Assembly: GCA_014730295.1 (NCBI GenBank)
Contig: WJIN01000143.1
Coordinates: forward strand, 45,007-109,006
Origin: Promethearchaeota archaeon
GTDB lineage: Archaea > Asgardarchaeota > Lokiarchaeia > Sigynarchaeales > SOKP01
DNA: 64,000 bases
Reading direction: 5' to 3'
Shown: positions 37,578-46,437 of the stretch, one piece after another
How the letters are laid out: every line of letters starts with the position of its first letter
Position numbering within the stretch: position 1 is the first letter of the stretch
Made by a program: the position numbers and the translations under genes
The notes under the pieces: generated by a model
The model's input: only the letters and a program-made list of their open reading frames with translations
The model's database searches: none
Told to the model about the DNA's origin: nothing

Positions 37578-38078
37578 TTATTTTTTATAAATTTCGTTTT
37601 TTCCAATCATAAGACATTTTACAAGACTTAAGGCTGCCATGAGTGAGCCTTTTATTTTGATTTTACGAGTTAAAATTTTAGGGAGCAATTTAGCAAGTCC
37701 GAATAAGTTTGCCTTGCTCCTTATTATCTCGCTAAACACTTTCAAGACCTTCTCTTCCTTAACATTCATTACTACCGTGGCTACTGGATCTTTGGCATGT
37801 TCCGCTCGGCATTCAAAATTTCTTTTTTTTGAAACCAGTGGAAAATTCAAATATCCATTAAATGCGGGAATAAATATTTCAACTTCTTGCCCTTCTCTCT
37901 TCCCTACTTGCTCAAAACCATCTTCTAAACCAAAAAGATCGACTAACATATTAGCTAATCTTGCTAAATTTAAGAGTTTGGTTTCCTTCAACAATTGAAA
38001 TGCTCTTTCATTCATTTCTTCATCAACTTTCTTATTTTTCCGCATAGCAGGTTTATTTTCTATTGAAAGAGAGTCCAT
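37578..38078 (-). CDS. SCP2-like (sterol-carrier-type lipid-binding) protein
   Basis: 166 residues. After a charged N-terminus, residues 25-160 fit an SCP2-like domain: FIPAFNGYLNFPLVSKK, HAKDPVATVVMNVKEEKVLKVFSEII and IKIKGSLMAALSLVKCLM (the final ligand-tunnel helix). Such domains bind acyl-CoA or lipids. First gene of an operon with two dehydratase subunits, so it may deliver or protect an acyl-CoA substrate (inference). Confidence 0.65.
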   Translation of the reverse strand: MDSLSIENKPAMRKNKKVDEEMNERAFQLLKETKLLNLARLANMLVDLFGLEDGFEQVGKREGQEVEIFIPAFNGYLNFPLVSKKRNFECRAEHAKDPVATVVMNVKEEKVLKVFSEIIRSKANLFGLAKLLPKILTRKIKIKGSLMAALSLVKCLMIGKNEIYKK

Positions 38079-38262
38079 TATACCACCTAAAAATATAAAC
38101 TATATAAATAAAGTATTTTTTAAAAGATCTTTATTATAATCTGAAATAATTGTGAAATCTAACATAATCTTTGTTTCTATTTGTATATAAGTTTTTGTGT
38201 AGATTTGCACACTAAACTCAGATAAATTAGGGAACGATATATAATTTAAAATAAGCATTTAT

Positions 38263-38562
38263 TTGATTAAATCTTGCAGAATAGAATTATTCAAACTCTT
38301 TAGAACCGTTTCAGGAATTATCTTCGATATTATGATATTAATTTTTTCTTCAATAAGCAACCCTAGTATATTAAATGCAATAAACATTGGGTTGATTGAT
38401 ATCAATATTCTACTTCATATCCTCGAATATGCAATATTTAGATTTCTCATTACTTTTGAGTTTCTTGGAAAAGTAAAAGTTCATTATTTAACTATCTTAT
38501 TGGTTGATACATTGGGAATATTTGTTAGATTTTTTTTATTCATTCATCAGACTTTTAATTAA
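38263..38562 (+). CDS. Possible small membrane protein
   Basis: 99 residues starting at TTG with three to four hydrophobic segments (IIFDIMILIFSSI, INILLHILEYAIFRFLITF, YLTILLVDTLGIFVRFFLFI). A TATATAATTTAAAAT stretch lies about 25 nt upstream and could be its promoter. No family recognised. The AT-rich setting means it could also be chance. Confidence 0.4.
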   Translation: MIKSCRIELFKLFRTVSGIIFDIMILIFSSISNPSILNAINIGLIDINILLHILEYAIFRFLITFEFLGKVKVHYLTILLVDTLGIFVRFFLFIHQTFN

Positions 38563-38605
38563 CAAATACCGATAAGATTTAGAAGTCTAATTCTAAGATC
38601 TCAGA

Positions 38606-39133
38606 TTAAATTAATTCTAAAGATATTAAAAGACGTTCTTTTTCTCCTTGGATGGTATTTTTCATAATTAAATGATAATCTTTGGACCTTTTTCTCATCT
38701 CTTTAGAAATATTTCGATATACATCCAAATAAGGTCTTATTTCAGGTGTTGAGTCTTCGAAACCTTTAAATGCTTGATGGAGAGGAATAACTATTTGATT
38801 TTTACCTCGCAGATTATATAAATAGTGTACTAAATGTTTCTTGAATTCAGAACCCTCTTGGGGGGGTAAAAAATAATGTAAAAAACTTTTTGAGATATCA
38901 GCACCGAATGGATTTATAGAATCTATATTTCCAATCCATTCTCTATCTAAATATAATTCGGCTTTTTTAATATCTCCTTGTTTTGTAACATAAACATAAA
39001 TATCTATGTGTTCTTGAAAGCCCCCTGTTTTCAATGATACTTTTTTCAATTCTGTACTGATTTGTTCACTAGACGACTCACTTAGATTAAAAAAACTAAA
39101 GAATTCAGAAGCTTGAAAGTCAGAATATTTCAT
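38606..39133 (-). CDS. Unknown partner of the DNA methyltransferase (restriction endonuclease candidate)
   Basis: 175 residues, no domain I can name. Its ATG overlaps the end of the methyltransferase by 14 nt, so the two are translated together. The central part alternates strands and charged residues (IDIYVYVTKQGDIKKAELYLDREWIGN), which could host a PD-(D/E)xK-type core, and ends with a Lys/Arg-rich helix. Type II systems often pair such a small endonuclease with an Eco57I/TaqI-like methylase, but this is inference from position. Confidence 0.6.
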   Translation of the reverse strand: MKYSDFQASEFFSFFNLSESSSEQISTELKKVSLKTGGFQEHIDIYVYVTKQGDIKKAELYLDREWIGNIDSINPFGADISKSFLHYFLPPQEGSEFKKHLVHYLYNLRGKNQIVIPLHQAFKGFEDSTPEIRPYLDVYRNISKEMRKRSKDYHLIMKNTIQGEKERLLISLELI

Positions 39134-41003
39134 TTAATTCTTTTTCCGTGTAAATTAATTGCATATATGTATTATTCAATTTTACCTTTTTTATCATTTT
39201 AGCTCTTTCTTTATCATTGATAGAGTAAAGCTGGAAAACATTATCATTCAATTTCTTTATATATCTTATAGTTTCTCCATTTAACATCTTGTTTTTTTCT
39301 AAATTAGATGAGATTATGTCAACGAGAGATGAAATCTCCAGTTTTTTCTTCTCATCAATCCTAAGGATAGGAAGGTGTCGAATCATGTATTGATTCAAAT
39401 TTATTGTGGTATTTTTTTGATTATTCAGCCCAAAAATCGTGTAAAAATGAATCAAAACCGAATTGAGCAATGCACATAAATATTTTAATTCATTAGGGTC
39501 CTTATGTAGCAAGGAATAAATTGAAGAGGTAAAACAAACATCTTGTTCTGTATAGAGGGCTTCGGGATATGTATTGTTATGTTTAATTAATAGCTTAGGG
39601 CCTTTATAAAATTCTTTGTGATTCCCTTTTAGTTGGTCGGCGGGAATATCATGAAGATCAAAGGTTTCCGACTTTTTAAACCAAAAATATCCAAAATCTC
39701 TTTTAGCGTCCAAGAAATAACAAGAACCGTCATTGCTGGATTTAAGCACTTTTCTTATAAGAGACAATCCACGAGCTTCTTCTCCACGAATGAAGAGGGG
39801 GAAATCAGATACATTTAAATAATTCAAATTACCAATCCTCTCAATTTTTTCTATTAATCTTAGAACCTCCTTATCTCCCTTAATTCTTATTCTATTTAAC
39901 GGAGAGGTAGGATTAGAACAATACGGACAATCATATTTATGACTATATACATAAAATTTCTTCACTCGGTCAATTAAAGGACAGGTTTTATCTTGACATA
40001 TCCTAAGGGTGTCGAATGATTGATTCTGGTAGGTAATTATTTCTTTATCTGGAAAATCATAAATCGTTAGATCTCGATTATCATTCTTTTTTTTTTCATA
40101 AATAAGAATTTGAACTTCATTAGTTGCTTTCGAAAATATGTTCGAACCTAAATCAAATATACGTAGAAAATTGGCTTCAGAAAGTAATTGGGTCCGAAAT
40201 TTGAGATAACTTTGCCTCAATAAAAAGCTTTTAGGGATAAGAAATCCGATTACCCCGCGACATATATTTAGAGCTTTGAGCAAATATGCACAGTAAATTT
40301 CATTGAAATGAATATTTTCACGCTTTAAAATTTTCTTTTCTTTTTCACTCAGAATATTACCATAAGGAGGATTTCCTATAATAATATCAAAACCCATAGA
40401 TACTAATTGAAAACCTGATAAACTTGAATTTAATAGACTATTTCTCTTTTCTAAATTGGAGTTTAAAATGGATATGATAGAACTATAATTTTCAAATTCT
40501 CCGGTATAGTACCAGCTCAGTAATTTAAGCTTAGCCAACTCAAGAGACTGTTGATTTATATCAAAGCCATAGAGATTCTTAAGAATCTGAGTCTTTATTC
40601 GCTTCTGGTCTGCGTTTTGATTAATCCGCATTATTATAGAATATAAAATTTTCGCGGCATTTATTAGAAAGTTTCCTGAACCGCACGTCGGATCACATAC
40701 AGTAATTTTTATTAGAATTTCATGAATTTGACTTAGTTTTTCAGTTTTCTGAGTAAAAATCTCGTCTAAATCCATAAGATTAAGATCTGTTTGTGAATTC
40801 AAGAATAGGATTAAAGTTTTTCTAAATATAAATCCCGATAGATTCTGACTTGTATAATAAACTCCTTCCTTTTTACGATTAGGATGATTTTCTAAAAAAA
40901 ATTCCTCTTTCTTATCCAAATTCTTGAGCATTTTATTAGCTTGATCAAATTCTTTTGAGGATAATAAAGATTCAAATTTTTTTAGTAAATTCTCCATTTT
41001 CAC
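39120..41003 (-). CDS. N6-adenine DNA methyltransferase (Eco57I/TaqI-like)
   Basis: 627 residues. VYYTSQNLSGFIFRKTL, the SAM-binding VCDPTCGSGNFLINAAKIL, NLYGFDINQQSLELAKLKLL and the catalytic FDIIIGNPPYGN (NPPY) define a gamma-class adenine methylase. The C-terminal half resembles TaqI-type target-recognition domains, with LLIKHNNTYPEALYTEQDVCFTSSIYSLL. A four-Cys-like insertion (CPLIDRVKKFYVYSHKYDCPYCSN) may bind zinc. No endonuclease motif is fused in, so restriction would depend on the overlapping downstream gene. Confidence 0.9.
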   Translation of the reverse strand: MKMENLLKKFESLLSSKEFDQANKMLKNLDKKEEFFLENHPNRKKEGVYYTSQNLSGFIFRKTLILFLNSQTDLNLMDLDEIFTQKTEKLSQIHEILIKITVCDPTCGSGNFLINAAKILYSIIMRINQNADQKRIKTQILKNLYGFDINQQSLELAKLKLLSWYYTGEFENYSSIISILNSNLEKRNSLLNSSLSGFQLVSMGFDIIIGNPPYGNILSEKEKKILKRENIHFNEIYCAYLLKALNICRGVIGFLIPKSFLLRQSYLKFRTQLLSEANFLRIFDLGSNIFSKATNEVQILIYEKKKNDNRDLTIYDFPDKEIITYQNQSFDTLRICQDKTCPLIDRVKKFYVYSHKYDCPYCSNPTSPLNRIRIKGDKEVLRLIEKIERIGNLNYLNVSDFPLFIRGEEARGLSLIRKVLKSSNDGSCYFLDAKRDFGYFWFKKSETFDLHDIPADQLKGNHKEFYKGPKLLIKHNNTYPEALYTEQDVCFTSSIYSLLHKDPNELKYLCALLNSVLIHFYTIFGLNNQKNTTINLNQYMIRHLPILRIDEKKKLEISSLVDIISSNLEKNKMLNGETIRYIKKLNDNVFQLYSINDKERAKMIKKVKLNNTYMQLIYTEKELNEIF

Positions 41004-41179
41004 TCATTTTTTCAAGTAAATATATCTTTTTTTACTATTCTATTAACTATTTAATTAGATTCTAATTTGGGGAAGAAAAACCATATTTATTATTAAAATA
41101 TTAGCTAAAAGCTCAAAAATGTTTATATCCATTTAGCTTTAAGTTTTTATATTTTTATTTATTAAATATAATAGAAGAT

Positions 41180-41680
41180 ATGAGAAAAGACGAGAAGGAA
41201 GAAAAAGAGGATTATCACGGGGTTGCCCCAATCTCACATATCGCCAAGCAAATGAAAAAGGAGTACGATAAAGACCCAAAAGGGTGGACTATTACTGGTT
41301 CGAGAGATAAAAAGGGTAATAGAGACACCTTCATAAATAAAAAACCCAATACATACTGGTTGAAATCAAAACAATTAAGCCCATTCTCTGCACTTTCAAT
41401 GGGAACAGTGGTTAGAAACATAGATAAAGATATTGATGAAGAAACGTACGGTAGGAAATTATCTAAAGAAGATATGATCAATTTGTTTGGAATGGTCGTT
41501 CCAATCAATACAAACAAAAATGTGGTCGCGAGCGGTATTGAAAAATTTTCACAAAAAGAAGGAGAATATTTGAGAAAAATAATTAAAGAGAGAAAGACAA
41601 ATGTGGGATATCAAATGGCAAAGAAGATTGATGCAAAATGGCGTAAGTATTATCCTAGAAGAGACGAAATGTATGGCTAA
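41180..41680 (+). CDS. Uncharacterised basic protein
   Basis: 166 residues, soluble, highly charged. GVAPISHIAKQMKKEYDKDPKGWTITGSRDKKGNRDTFINKK and a long C-terminal basic helix (YLRKIIKERKTNVGYQMAKKIDAKWRKYYPRRDE) are its visible features. I recognise no domain. TATA-like stretches at about 41120 and 41148 precede it. It is divergent from the methyltransferase gene, so it could belong to the same defence locus, but nothing in it shows this. Confidence 0.65.
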   Translation: MRKDEKEEKEDYHGVAPISHIAKQMKKEYDKDPKGWTITGSRDKKGNRDTFINKKPNTYWLKSKQLSPFSALSMGTVVRNIDKDIDEETYGRKLSKEDMINLFGMVVPINTNKNVVASGIEKFSQKEGEYLRKIIKERKTNVGYQMAKKIDAKWRKYYPRRDEMYG

Positions 41681-41761
41681 GCTTTAAATGAGAATTAAAA
41701 CTTAATTTGTTTTTAGCTATCTTTTATGAAAGGAAAATATGTAATTAAAAAAAGATATAGT

Positions 41762-42178
41762 TTAAACTTTTTCTTTTAAAATATTGCTTTCATCCTTAGA
41801 TTTGACGATGGGTAAATTCTCAGAGTATTTTCCAGGATTACTAATGAGTTCGTCAATTAGAGCTTTCACTTTTTCTGATCCTGAATTATTTTGAATACTA
41901 TTAGCAAAATCTTTCAGATTATTTACATTAAAATCTTTTACATAAAAAGAAACTCCCTTTTCCAATTCTTCGAACAAAAATTGATACGATAAATCTGCGC
42001 CTCTTTCTTTAGTTCTCAAAGGATCATCCATTTCGAATGTGTAAGAAACTTCGGTCCATCTATTACCTTCCTCATCCGCAGGCATCATTCCATAAATATA
42101 ATCGTCAGTGTAAATCCAAATAGTTGGTAGACTCTTTTCAAATGATTCATCTATTAAAGCTTTAAATTCTTCACTCAT
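41762..42178 (-). CDS. Uncharacterised acidic protein
   Basis: 138 residues, soluble and acidic. A beta-rich N-terminal half (TIWIYTDDYIYGMMPADEEGNRWTEVSYTFEM) is followed by helices (FLFEELEKGVSFYVKDFNVNNLKDFANS). No family recognised. It lies alone between two plus-strand genes. Confidence 0.6.
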   Translation of the reverse strand: MSEEFKALIDESFEKSLPTIWIYTDDYIYGMMPADEEGNRWTEVSYTFEMDDPLRTKERGADLSYQFLFEELEKGVSFYVKDFNVNNLKDFANSIQNNSGSEKVKALIDELISNPGKYSENLPIVKSKDESNILKEKV

Positions 42179-42328
42179 TTTTTTGTCAATTCCTTATACG
42201 TTTTATCTATAGTTATATAGTATAATAATAGTGAAATTTTAAAAAGGTTTCAAAATCCTTAATTAACTAAATTACTTTTATTTGAAATATTTAATTAAAA
42301 AAAGATAATTATTTCTAAAAAATTAACG

Positions 42329-43087
42329 ATGAGATCTCTTAACATCAAGGAACTAAGGGTTAAAATCCAAAATTGGATAACAACTTATATTAGATCAGCA
42401 AATTCGAATGGTGTTGTCATAGGTTTGAGTGGAGGAATCGATAGTTCAGTTACAGCAGCATTATGCGTGAATGCATTAGGAAACAATAATGTTATCGGGA
42501 TCAGTTTACCTTGCGATTCTCTTCAAAAAGATATAGAAGATGCTGAAGCATTAGCAGAAGATCTGGGGATGAGATTCCTAAAGATCAATTTGACGTCTAT
42601 ATTTGAAGTATTTACAAAAAAGTTTTCATCTAAAATTGAACCTAATAAATTATCACTGGGAAATATTAAACCTAGATTACGAATGACGGCACTATATTTT
42701 ATTGGTCAATCAATGAATAATTTTTTGGTAGCAGGCACGGGAAATAGAACTGAGATTGCAATAGGATATTTCACCAAATATGGCGATGGCGCGGTCGATT
42801 TTGAACCTATAGGAGATCTCTATAAGTGTGAAGTGCGAGAATTAGCAAAAGAATTGGGATTGTCGCATAGCATAATCAATAAACCACCCTCTGCTGGACT
42901 CTGGGAGGGACAAACTGATGAGGAGGAAATTGGAATATCATATTTTGATCTGGATGAAATCGTCTATCGTATGGATTATGGTCTTCCCATGGACGATATA
43001 GATCAAGACAAGGTTCACCAAGTGAGAAATATGGTCCGATCTTCACAACATAAAAGAAGAATGCCGCCTATTTTTGAAATTAAATGA
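42329..43087 (+). CDS. nadE: NAD+ synthetase (ammonia-dependent type)
   Basis: 252 residues, the short NadE without a glutaminase domain. The ATP pyrophosphatase loop is VVIGLSGGIDSSVTAALC. FLVAGTGNRTEIAIGYFTKYGDGAVDFEPIGDLYKCEV and PPSAGLWEGQTDEEEIG are the substrate-binding signatures. It converts nicotinate adenine dinucleotide and ammonia to NAD. Its stop is 9 nt from the end of the convergent proline-rich gene. Confidence 0.96.
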   Translation: MRSLNIKELRVKIQNWITTYIRSANSNGVVIGLSGGIDSSVTAALCVNALGNNNVIGISLPCDSLQKDIEDAEALAEDLGMRFLKINLTSIFEVFTKKFSSKIEPNKLSLGNIKPRLRMTALYFIGQSMNNFLVAGTGNRTEIAIGYFTKYGDGAVDFEPIGDLYKCEVRELAKELGLSHSIINKPPSAGLWEGQTDEEEIGISYFDLDEIVYRMDYGLPMDDIDQDKVHQVRNMVRSSQHKRRMPPIFEIK

Positions 43088-43095
43088 ATAAAGTA

Positions 43096-44943
43096 TTACA
43101 AACTTGAGAGTAGTCTCCTAATATTTGTGATTTTTTTGGTAATCTCATTTAACTCATTTTTTAATTTACTATCTTCTGATTTGAATTCGCTATCCCCAAT
43201 ATTACCATTTTCATATCGATCCTTTAATGATTTATATTTCCGTTCTATAGAATATCTCTTTCCCTCTAAAGCAATTAACTCTTGATATAATGAATCTTTA
43301 TCCCGGGGTAATTCATCGAGGTTAGGGGATTCTAATTTTTCGGAATATTCAGGTTCTGGTGATGGTGGTTGTGGTATGTTTTTTTGATGTTCTTCCATTG
43401 GTATTTTTTCAATCTTCCTAGATTTGTCCGCACCAGGAATAAATGTTCTAATAGATTCGCTTGATTTGGATGGTTTTTGCGTGTTTTGAGAAGTTTTCGT
43501 TCCCATAGAGGAAAATACACTGAATAAATCTGTTTTAGGTGTTTTTTGGGGTGTTGCGTCTGTTTCCTCAACTTCAACTTCCGCAATTCCTTTCATTTTC
43601 TCAGATTTCTCAAAATCTTCGGGAGGTTTTGTTTTCTCAAGAGGTTCTTCAATTGCCATTGTAGATATTTTTGGTTTCTCGGGCGGAGGTGTTCTATCTG
43701 AGGTTTTTTCTTTAGGAATTTGAGGAGAAGCTTGTGATTGAGATGCACTCGTCTTTTGAGGTATCTCTGGTTTAGGCGGAGGCTTTTCCGTTTTCTCTTT
43801 TTGGTCGGGTGGAGTAGGAGGCTTAGAAGGAATTTCAGATTGCTTAGGTGGGGGTGGTGGTGCAATATCTTGCGTTTTTTTAGCCTTATTTTGTGGAATA
43901 GGGGTAAGTTCTTTCTCCATTGGTTTTGTTGGTTCAGGGGGAGATACTTTTTCTACTTCTGGCTGAGCCGCCTCCTTTGGTTTTTGTTCGATTTCTTCCG
44001 TTGGAATAGGTTCTAAAGTAGGTTCTTCGGAATACTCTTTAGTTTCGAAATGTCTCTTCTCATCAATCGGTTGTTTTGCTGATTCTTCAAGATCTTGTTC
44101 TAAACCGATTTCAATTTGACCTTGATCCGCTTTTGATTCTGCTTCGAGCTTTTGCTCGTTTGATTTTTGCTCTTCTTGTATTTTTTCTTCCATCTCCTTT
44201 TCAATGGCTTCTAATTGTTTCAGTGATACTTCTAATTTTTCCTTATATTGTTGTTGTTTTTGTTCTAATTTTGCCTTACGTTCTGACACTCCCGTACTTG
44301 GTTCAGCCTTTTCTGTTGGTACATTATTCATTCCCGCGTCTTCCAAAGATTTTTCTTCCGCTTTTTTTATAGTTGGTAAGTGGATTTCAAGAGGAGGTAA
44401 TTTAGATGTTGATTTTTTATGTGGCTTTATTGTTTTAACATCTTTTCGTTTCCGTATTTTTTGTAGGGTCTCCTCCTTCGATTTAATTTCTTGCTGGAGA
44501 GAATCAATTTTTTCTTTTAAAGTATCAATCTCTCCCTTAAATTGCTCCGAAACTTGAGCAACTATTTCGGATATATTTACCTCAGAGGATTTCGTTTTTA
44601 CTTCTTTTTCTTCCGTAGATTTTGGTTCTTTCTCTTCTTTTTCGCGTTCCTTCTTTGGTTGTTCTTCCTTATTAACTTCTAAAAGCCTATTAATCTTTTC
44701 CGGGAGTGAAGTTTCAATAAACCAATATTCGAGGGTATCCCAATCCTCTAAATTTGTTAATATATCTTTTATCAAACTTGTCTTGTTGGGAAATTTGTTT
44801 GAATCCTTTAATTTTTTAAATTGAGTGATTAATTCTTTTTGAGCTTCGATTTCATCATCAGGAGAAGGCTCTCCATCGGTTAAATAAACATAAATGTCTC
44901 TGATTTCCTCAAGAAAAGAACTTTTTTCCTCCATTTCGGTCAT
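43096..44943 (-). CDS. Proline-rich, coiled-coil protein
   Basis: 615 residues. Residues 1-95 form a folded helical domain (FLEEIRDIYVYLTDGEPSPDD, LEDWDTLEYWFIET). Then come long Glu/Lys-rich coiled-coil stretches (about 95-290), a Pro-rich low-complexity region (about 290-500) with runs such as IAPPPPPKQSEIPSKPPTPP, and a final conserved-looking helical hairpin (SLYQELIALEGKRYSIERKYKSLKDRY). No signal peptide or membrane segment. The architecture recalls scaffold proteins with polyproline ligands for profilin or SH3-like domains; that is inference. Apparent reading frames on the other strand here are reflections of the Pro/Glu repeats. Confidence 0.85.
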   Translation of the reverse strand: MTEMEEKSSFLEEIRDIYVYLTDGEPSPDDEIEAQKELITQFKKLKDSNKFPNKTSLIKDILTNLEDWDTLEYWFIETSLPEKINRLLEVNKEEQPKKEREKEEKEPKSTEEKEVKTKSSEVNISEIVAQVSEQFKGEIDTLKEKIDSLQQEIKSKEETLQKIRKRKDVKTIKPHKKSTSKLPPLEIHLPTIKKAEEKSLEDAGMNNVPTEKAEPSTGVSERKAKLEQKQQQYKEKLEVSLKQLEAIEKEMEEKIQEEQKSNEQKLEAESKADQGQIEIGLEQDLEESAKQPIDEKRHFETKEYSEEPTLEPIPTEEIEQKPKEAAQPEVEKVSPPEPTKPMEKELTPIPQNKAKKTQDIAPPPPPKQSEIPSKPPTPPDQKEKTEKPPPKPEIPQKTSASQSQASPQIPKEKTSDRTPPPEKPKISTMAIEEPLEKTKPPEDFEKSEKMKGIAEVEVEETDATPQKTPKTDLFSVFSSMGTKTSQNTQKPSKSSESIRTFIPGADKSRKIEKIPMEEHQKNIPQPPSPEPEYSEKLESPNLDELPRDKDSLYQELIALEGKRYSIERKYKSLKDRYENGNIGDSEFKSEDSKLKNELNEITKKITNIRRLLSSL

Positions 44944-45108
44944 ATTAATTCCCTCTGAACATTAATCGCGTGTTTAATTTATATCTAATTATTATATAAA
45001 TTACTTATCAATTTAATTTTGTGTGATATCAACAATAAGTATTACATTCTGAATTATAAAATACCAAACTTTTTCTACAAATTGTCACACAATAGGCGAC
45101 ATGATAAA

Positions 45109-46419
45109 TCATGGCGATTTGGACTTTTCTCTCAATATTTCATATTTTTTGGATTTCATAATGCTAAAAGGAATTAAATTCACCAATTGAGCTATTGCGG
45201 TTAATAGAAAAATAATAGCAAAACTTTGGAAGCTCTCAAATAAAATTCCCATAAATAATAGTCCTAAATTCGCTCCGAGATTTGATAATGAAGTGCACCA
45301 CGCGAAGTATGTACTATCCGTTTTTGGATGATATTTAGCCATCTGGGAAATCACTGCAGAGAACGCGCTATGTCTCCAACCGATTCCTACACCGATTAGT
45401 GAGGAAAAGAAATACAATCCCATGTAATTTGTTTCAATTAGAAGTAGCATTATTGAAAGCGCAGTATAGAACATCGCACCATAAACACTGAGCTTTCTTG
45501 AAATAAGATCGGAGAATAATCCTCCTAATAATGCTCCAAAAATTATACCTATACTACTTATAATAGAAATAATTGCTTGAATGAAAAATGCCTCGCCAGA
45601 TGTGATACTTGTCAAGCTTAAGGTTACCTCCTCTATATTAAGAAGACCCATTTGAATCAAAATAAACAGCGAGAGAAATAGCAAAATAATTCCATCCGCG
45701 ATCGAATTAAATAGAGAAAATCCATAGGTTTTCAAATCTTCCCTATCTTTAAATAATTCCTTGAAATTTGGCCATAATTTCACGCTTTCGTACGCCTTAG
45801 GTTCTTTTATAAGAAGGGTTGTAAATGACGTTAATATCATTAAAATACCAAGAATTACAAAAGTAGTCTCGATATTTATCAATATTTTTGCATATACCAT
45901 GAATCCTAATATTGGTCCTCCCGCAATCATCCCTATAGAGCGAAAACCCCAGACGACGCCTTGAACCCTCCCTAATCTTTCTTTTGGACAAATATCCAGA
46001 ATAAGTCCGTCTGAGGAAGTATCACCCATCATCACCCCTGTATTAATGATGAAACCGATGATCATAAAACTAATAACTACATCAGCAACTTGAATAATAA
46101 GAGGTAGCGATGCCCACATTAATCCTGCAATCATAACGGGAATTATTATCCACGGTCTTCTCCGACCGATATTCTTTACTCCAAATTTATCGCTTAACAT
46201 CCCAAATATAAGCTTAATCGAGGATGGGATTAAAATAATTGTTGCAATTAAGGATATATCTGAGGTTTTGATTTCAACTAATGTTAAAATATAAATAGGA
46301 ACAATAACAGTAAACATTGAACTCGTGAAGCCTTGAAATAAATAATTGATACTGAAGATGCCAGTATAATATCTTTTATATTCTATATTTTTCTTTGTTT
46401 CGATTAACGGCTCTGACAT
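45109..46419 (-). CDS. MFS transporter (PucC/BCD-like or sugar-type)
   Basis: 436 residues with about 12 hydrophobic helices. The loop between helices 2 and 3 has FGMLSDKFGVKNIGRRRPWIIIP, the MFS A-motif (D-x-x-G-x-R-R). GLFSDLISRKLSVYG repeats it in the second half. The RRRPW form occurs in PucC-like and GPH-type families. The substrate is unknown. It starts 18 nt after the serine hydrolase on the same strand. Confidence 0.88.
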   Translation of the reverse strand: MSEPLIETKKNIEYKRYYTGIFSINYLFQGFTSSMFTVIVPIYILTLVEIKTSDISLIATIILIPSSIKLIFGMLSDKFGVKNIGRRRPWIIIPVMIAGLMWASLPLIIQVADVVISFMIIGFIINTGVMMGDTSSDGLILDICPKERLGRVQGVVWGFRSIGMIAGGPILGFMVYAKILINIETTFVILGILMILTSFTTLLIKEPKAYESVKLWPNFKELFKDREDLKTYGFSLFNSIADGIILLFLSLFILIQMGLLNIEEVTLSLTSITSGEAFFIQAIISIISSIGIIFGALLGGLFSDLISRKLSVYGAMFYTALSIMLLLIETNYMGLYFFSSLIGVGIGWRHSAFSAVISQMAKYHPKTDSTYFAWCTSLSNLGANLGLLFMGILFESFQSFAIIFLLTAIAQLVNLIPFSIMKSKKYEILREKSKSP

Positions 46420-46437
46420 AATATAAATTGACCTTTA

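Noticed and set aside
43738..44557. Several plus-strand reading frames opposite the proline-rich gene
   Set aside because: They are antisense reflections of Glu/Pro/Lys repeats (Phe/Leu/Trp/Arg-rich), with no start signals.
45021..45087. GTGTGA / TCACAC inverted repeat upstream of the proline-rich gene
   Set aside because: Six-base arms about 55 nt apart are expected by chance in this composition.
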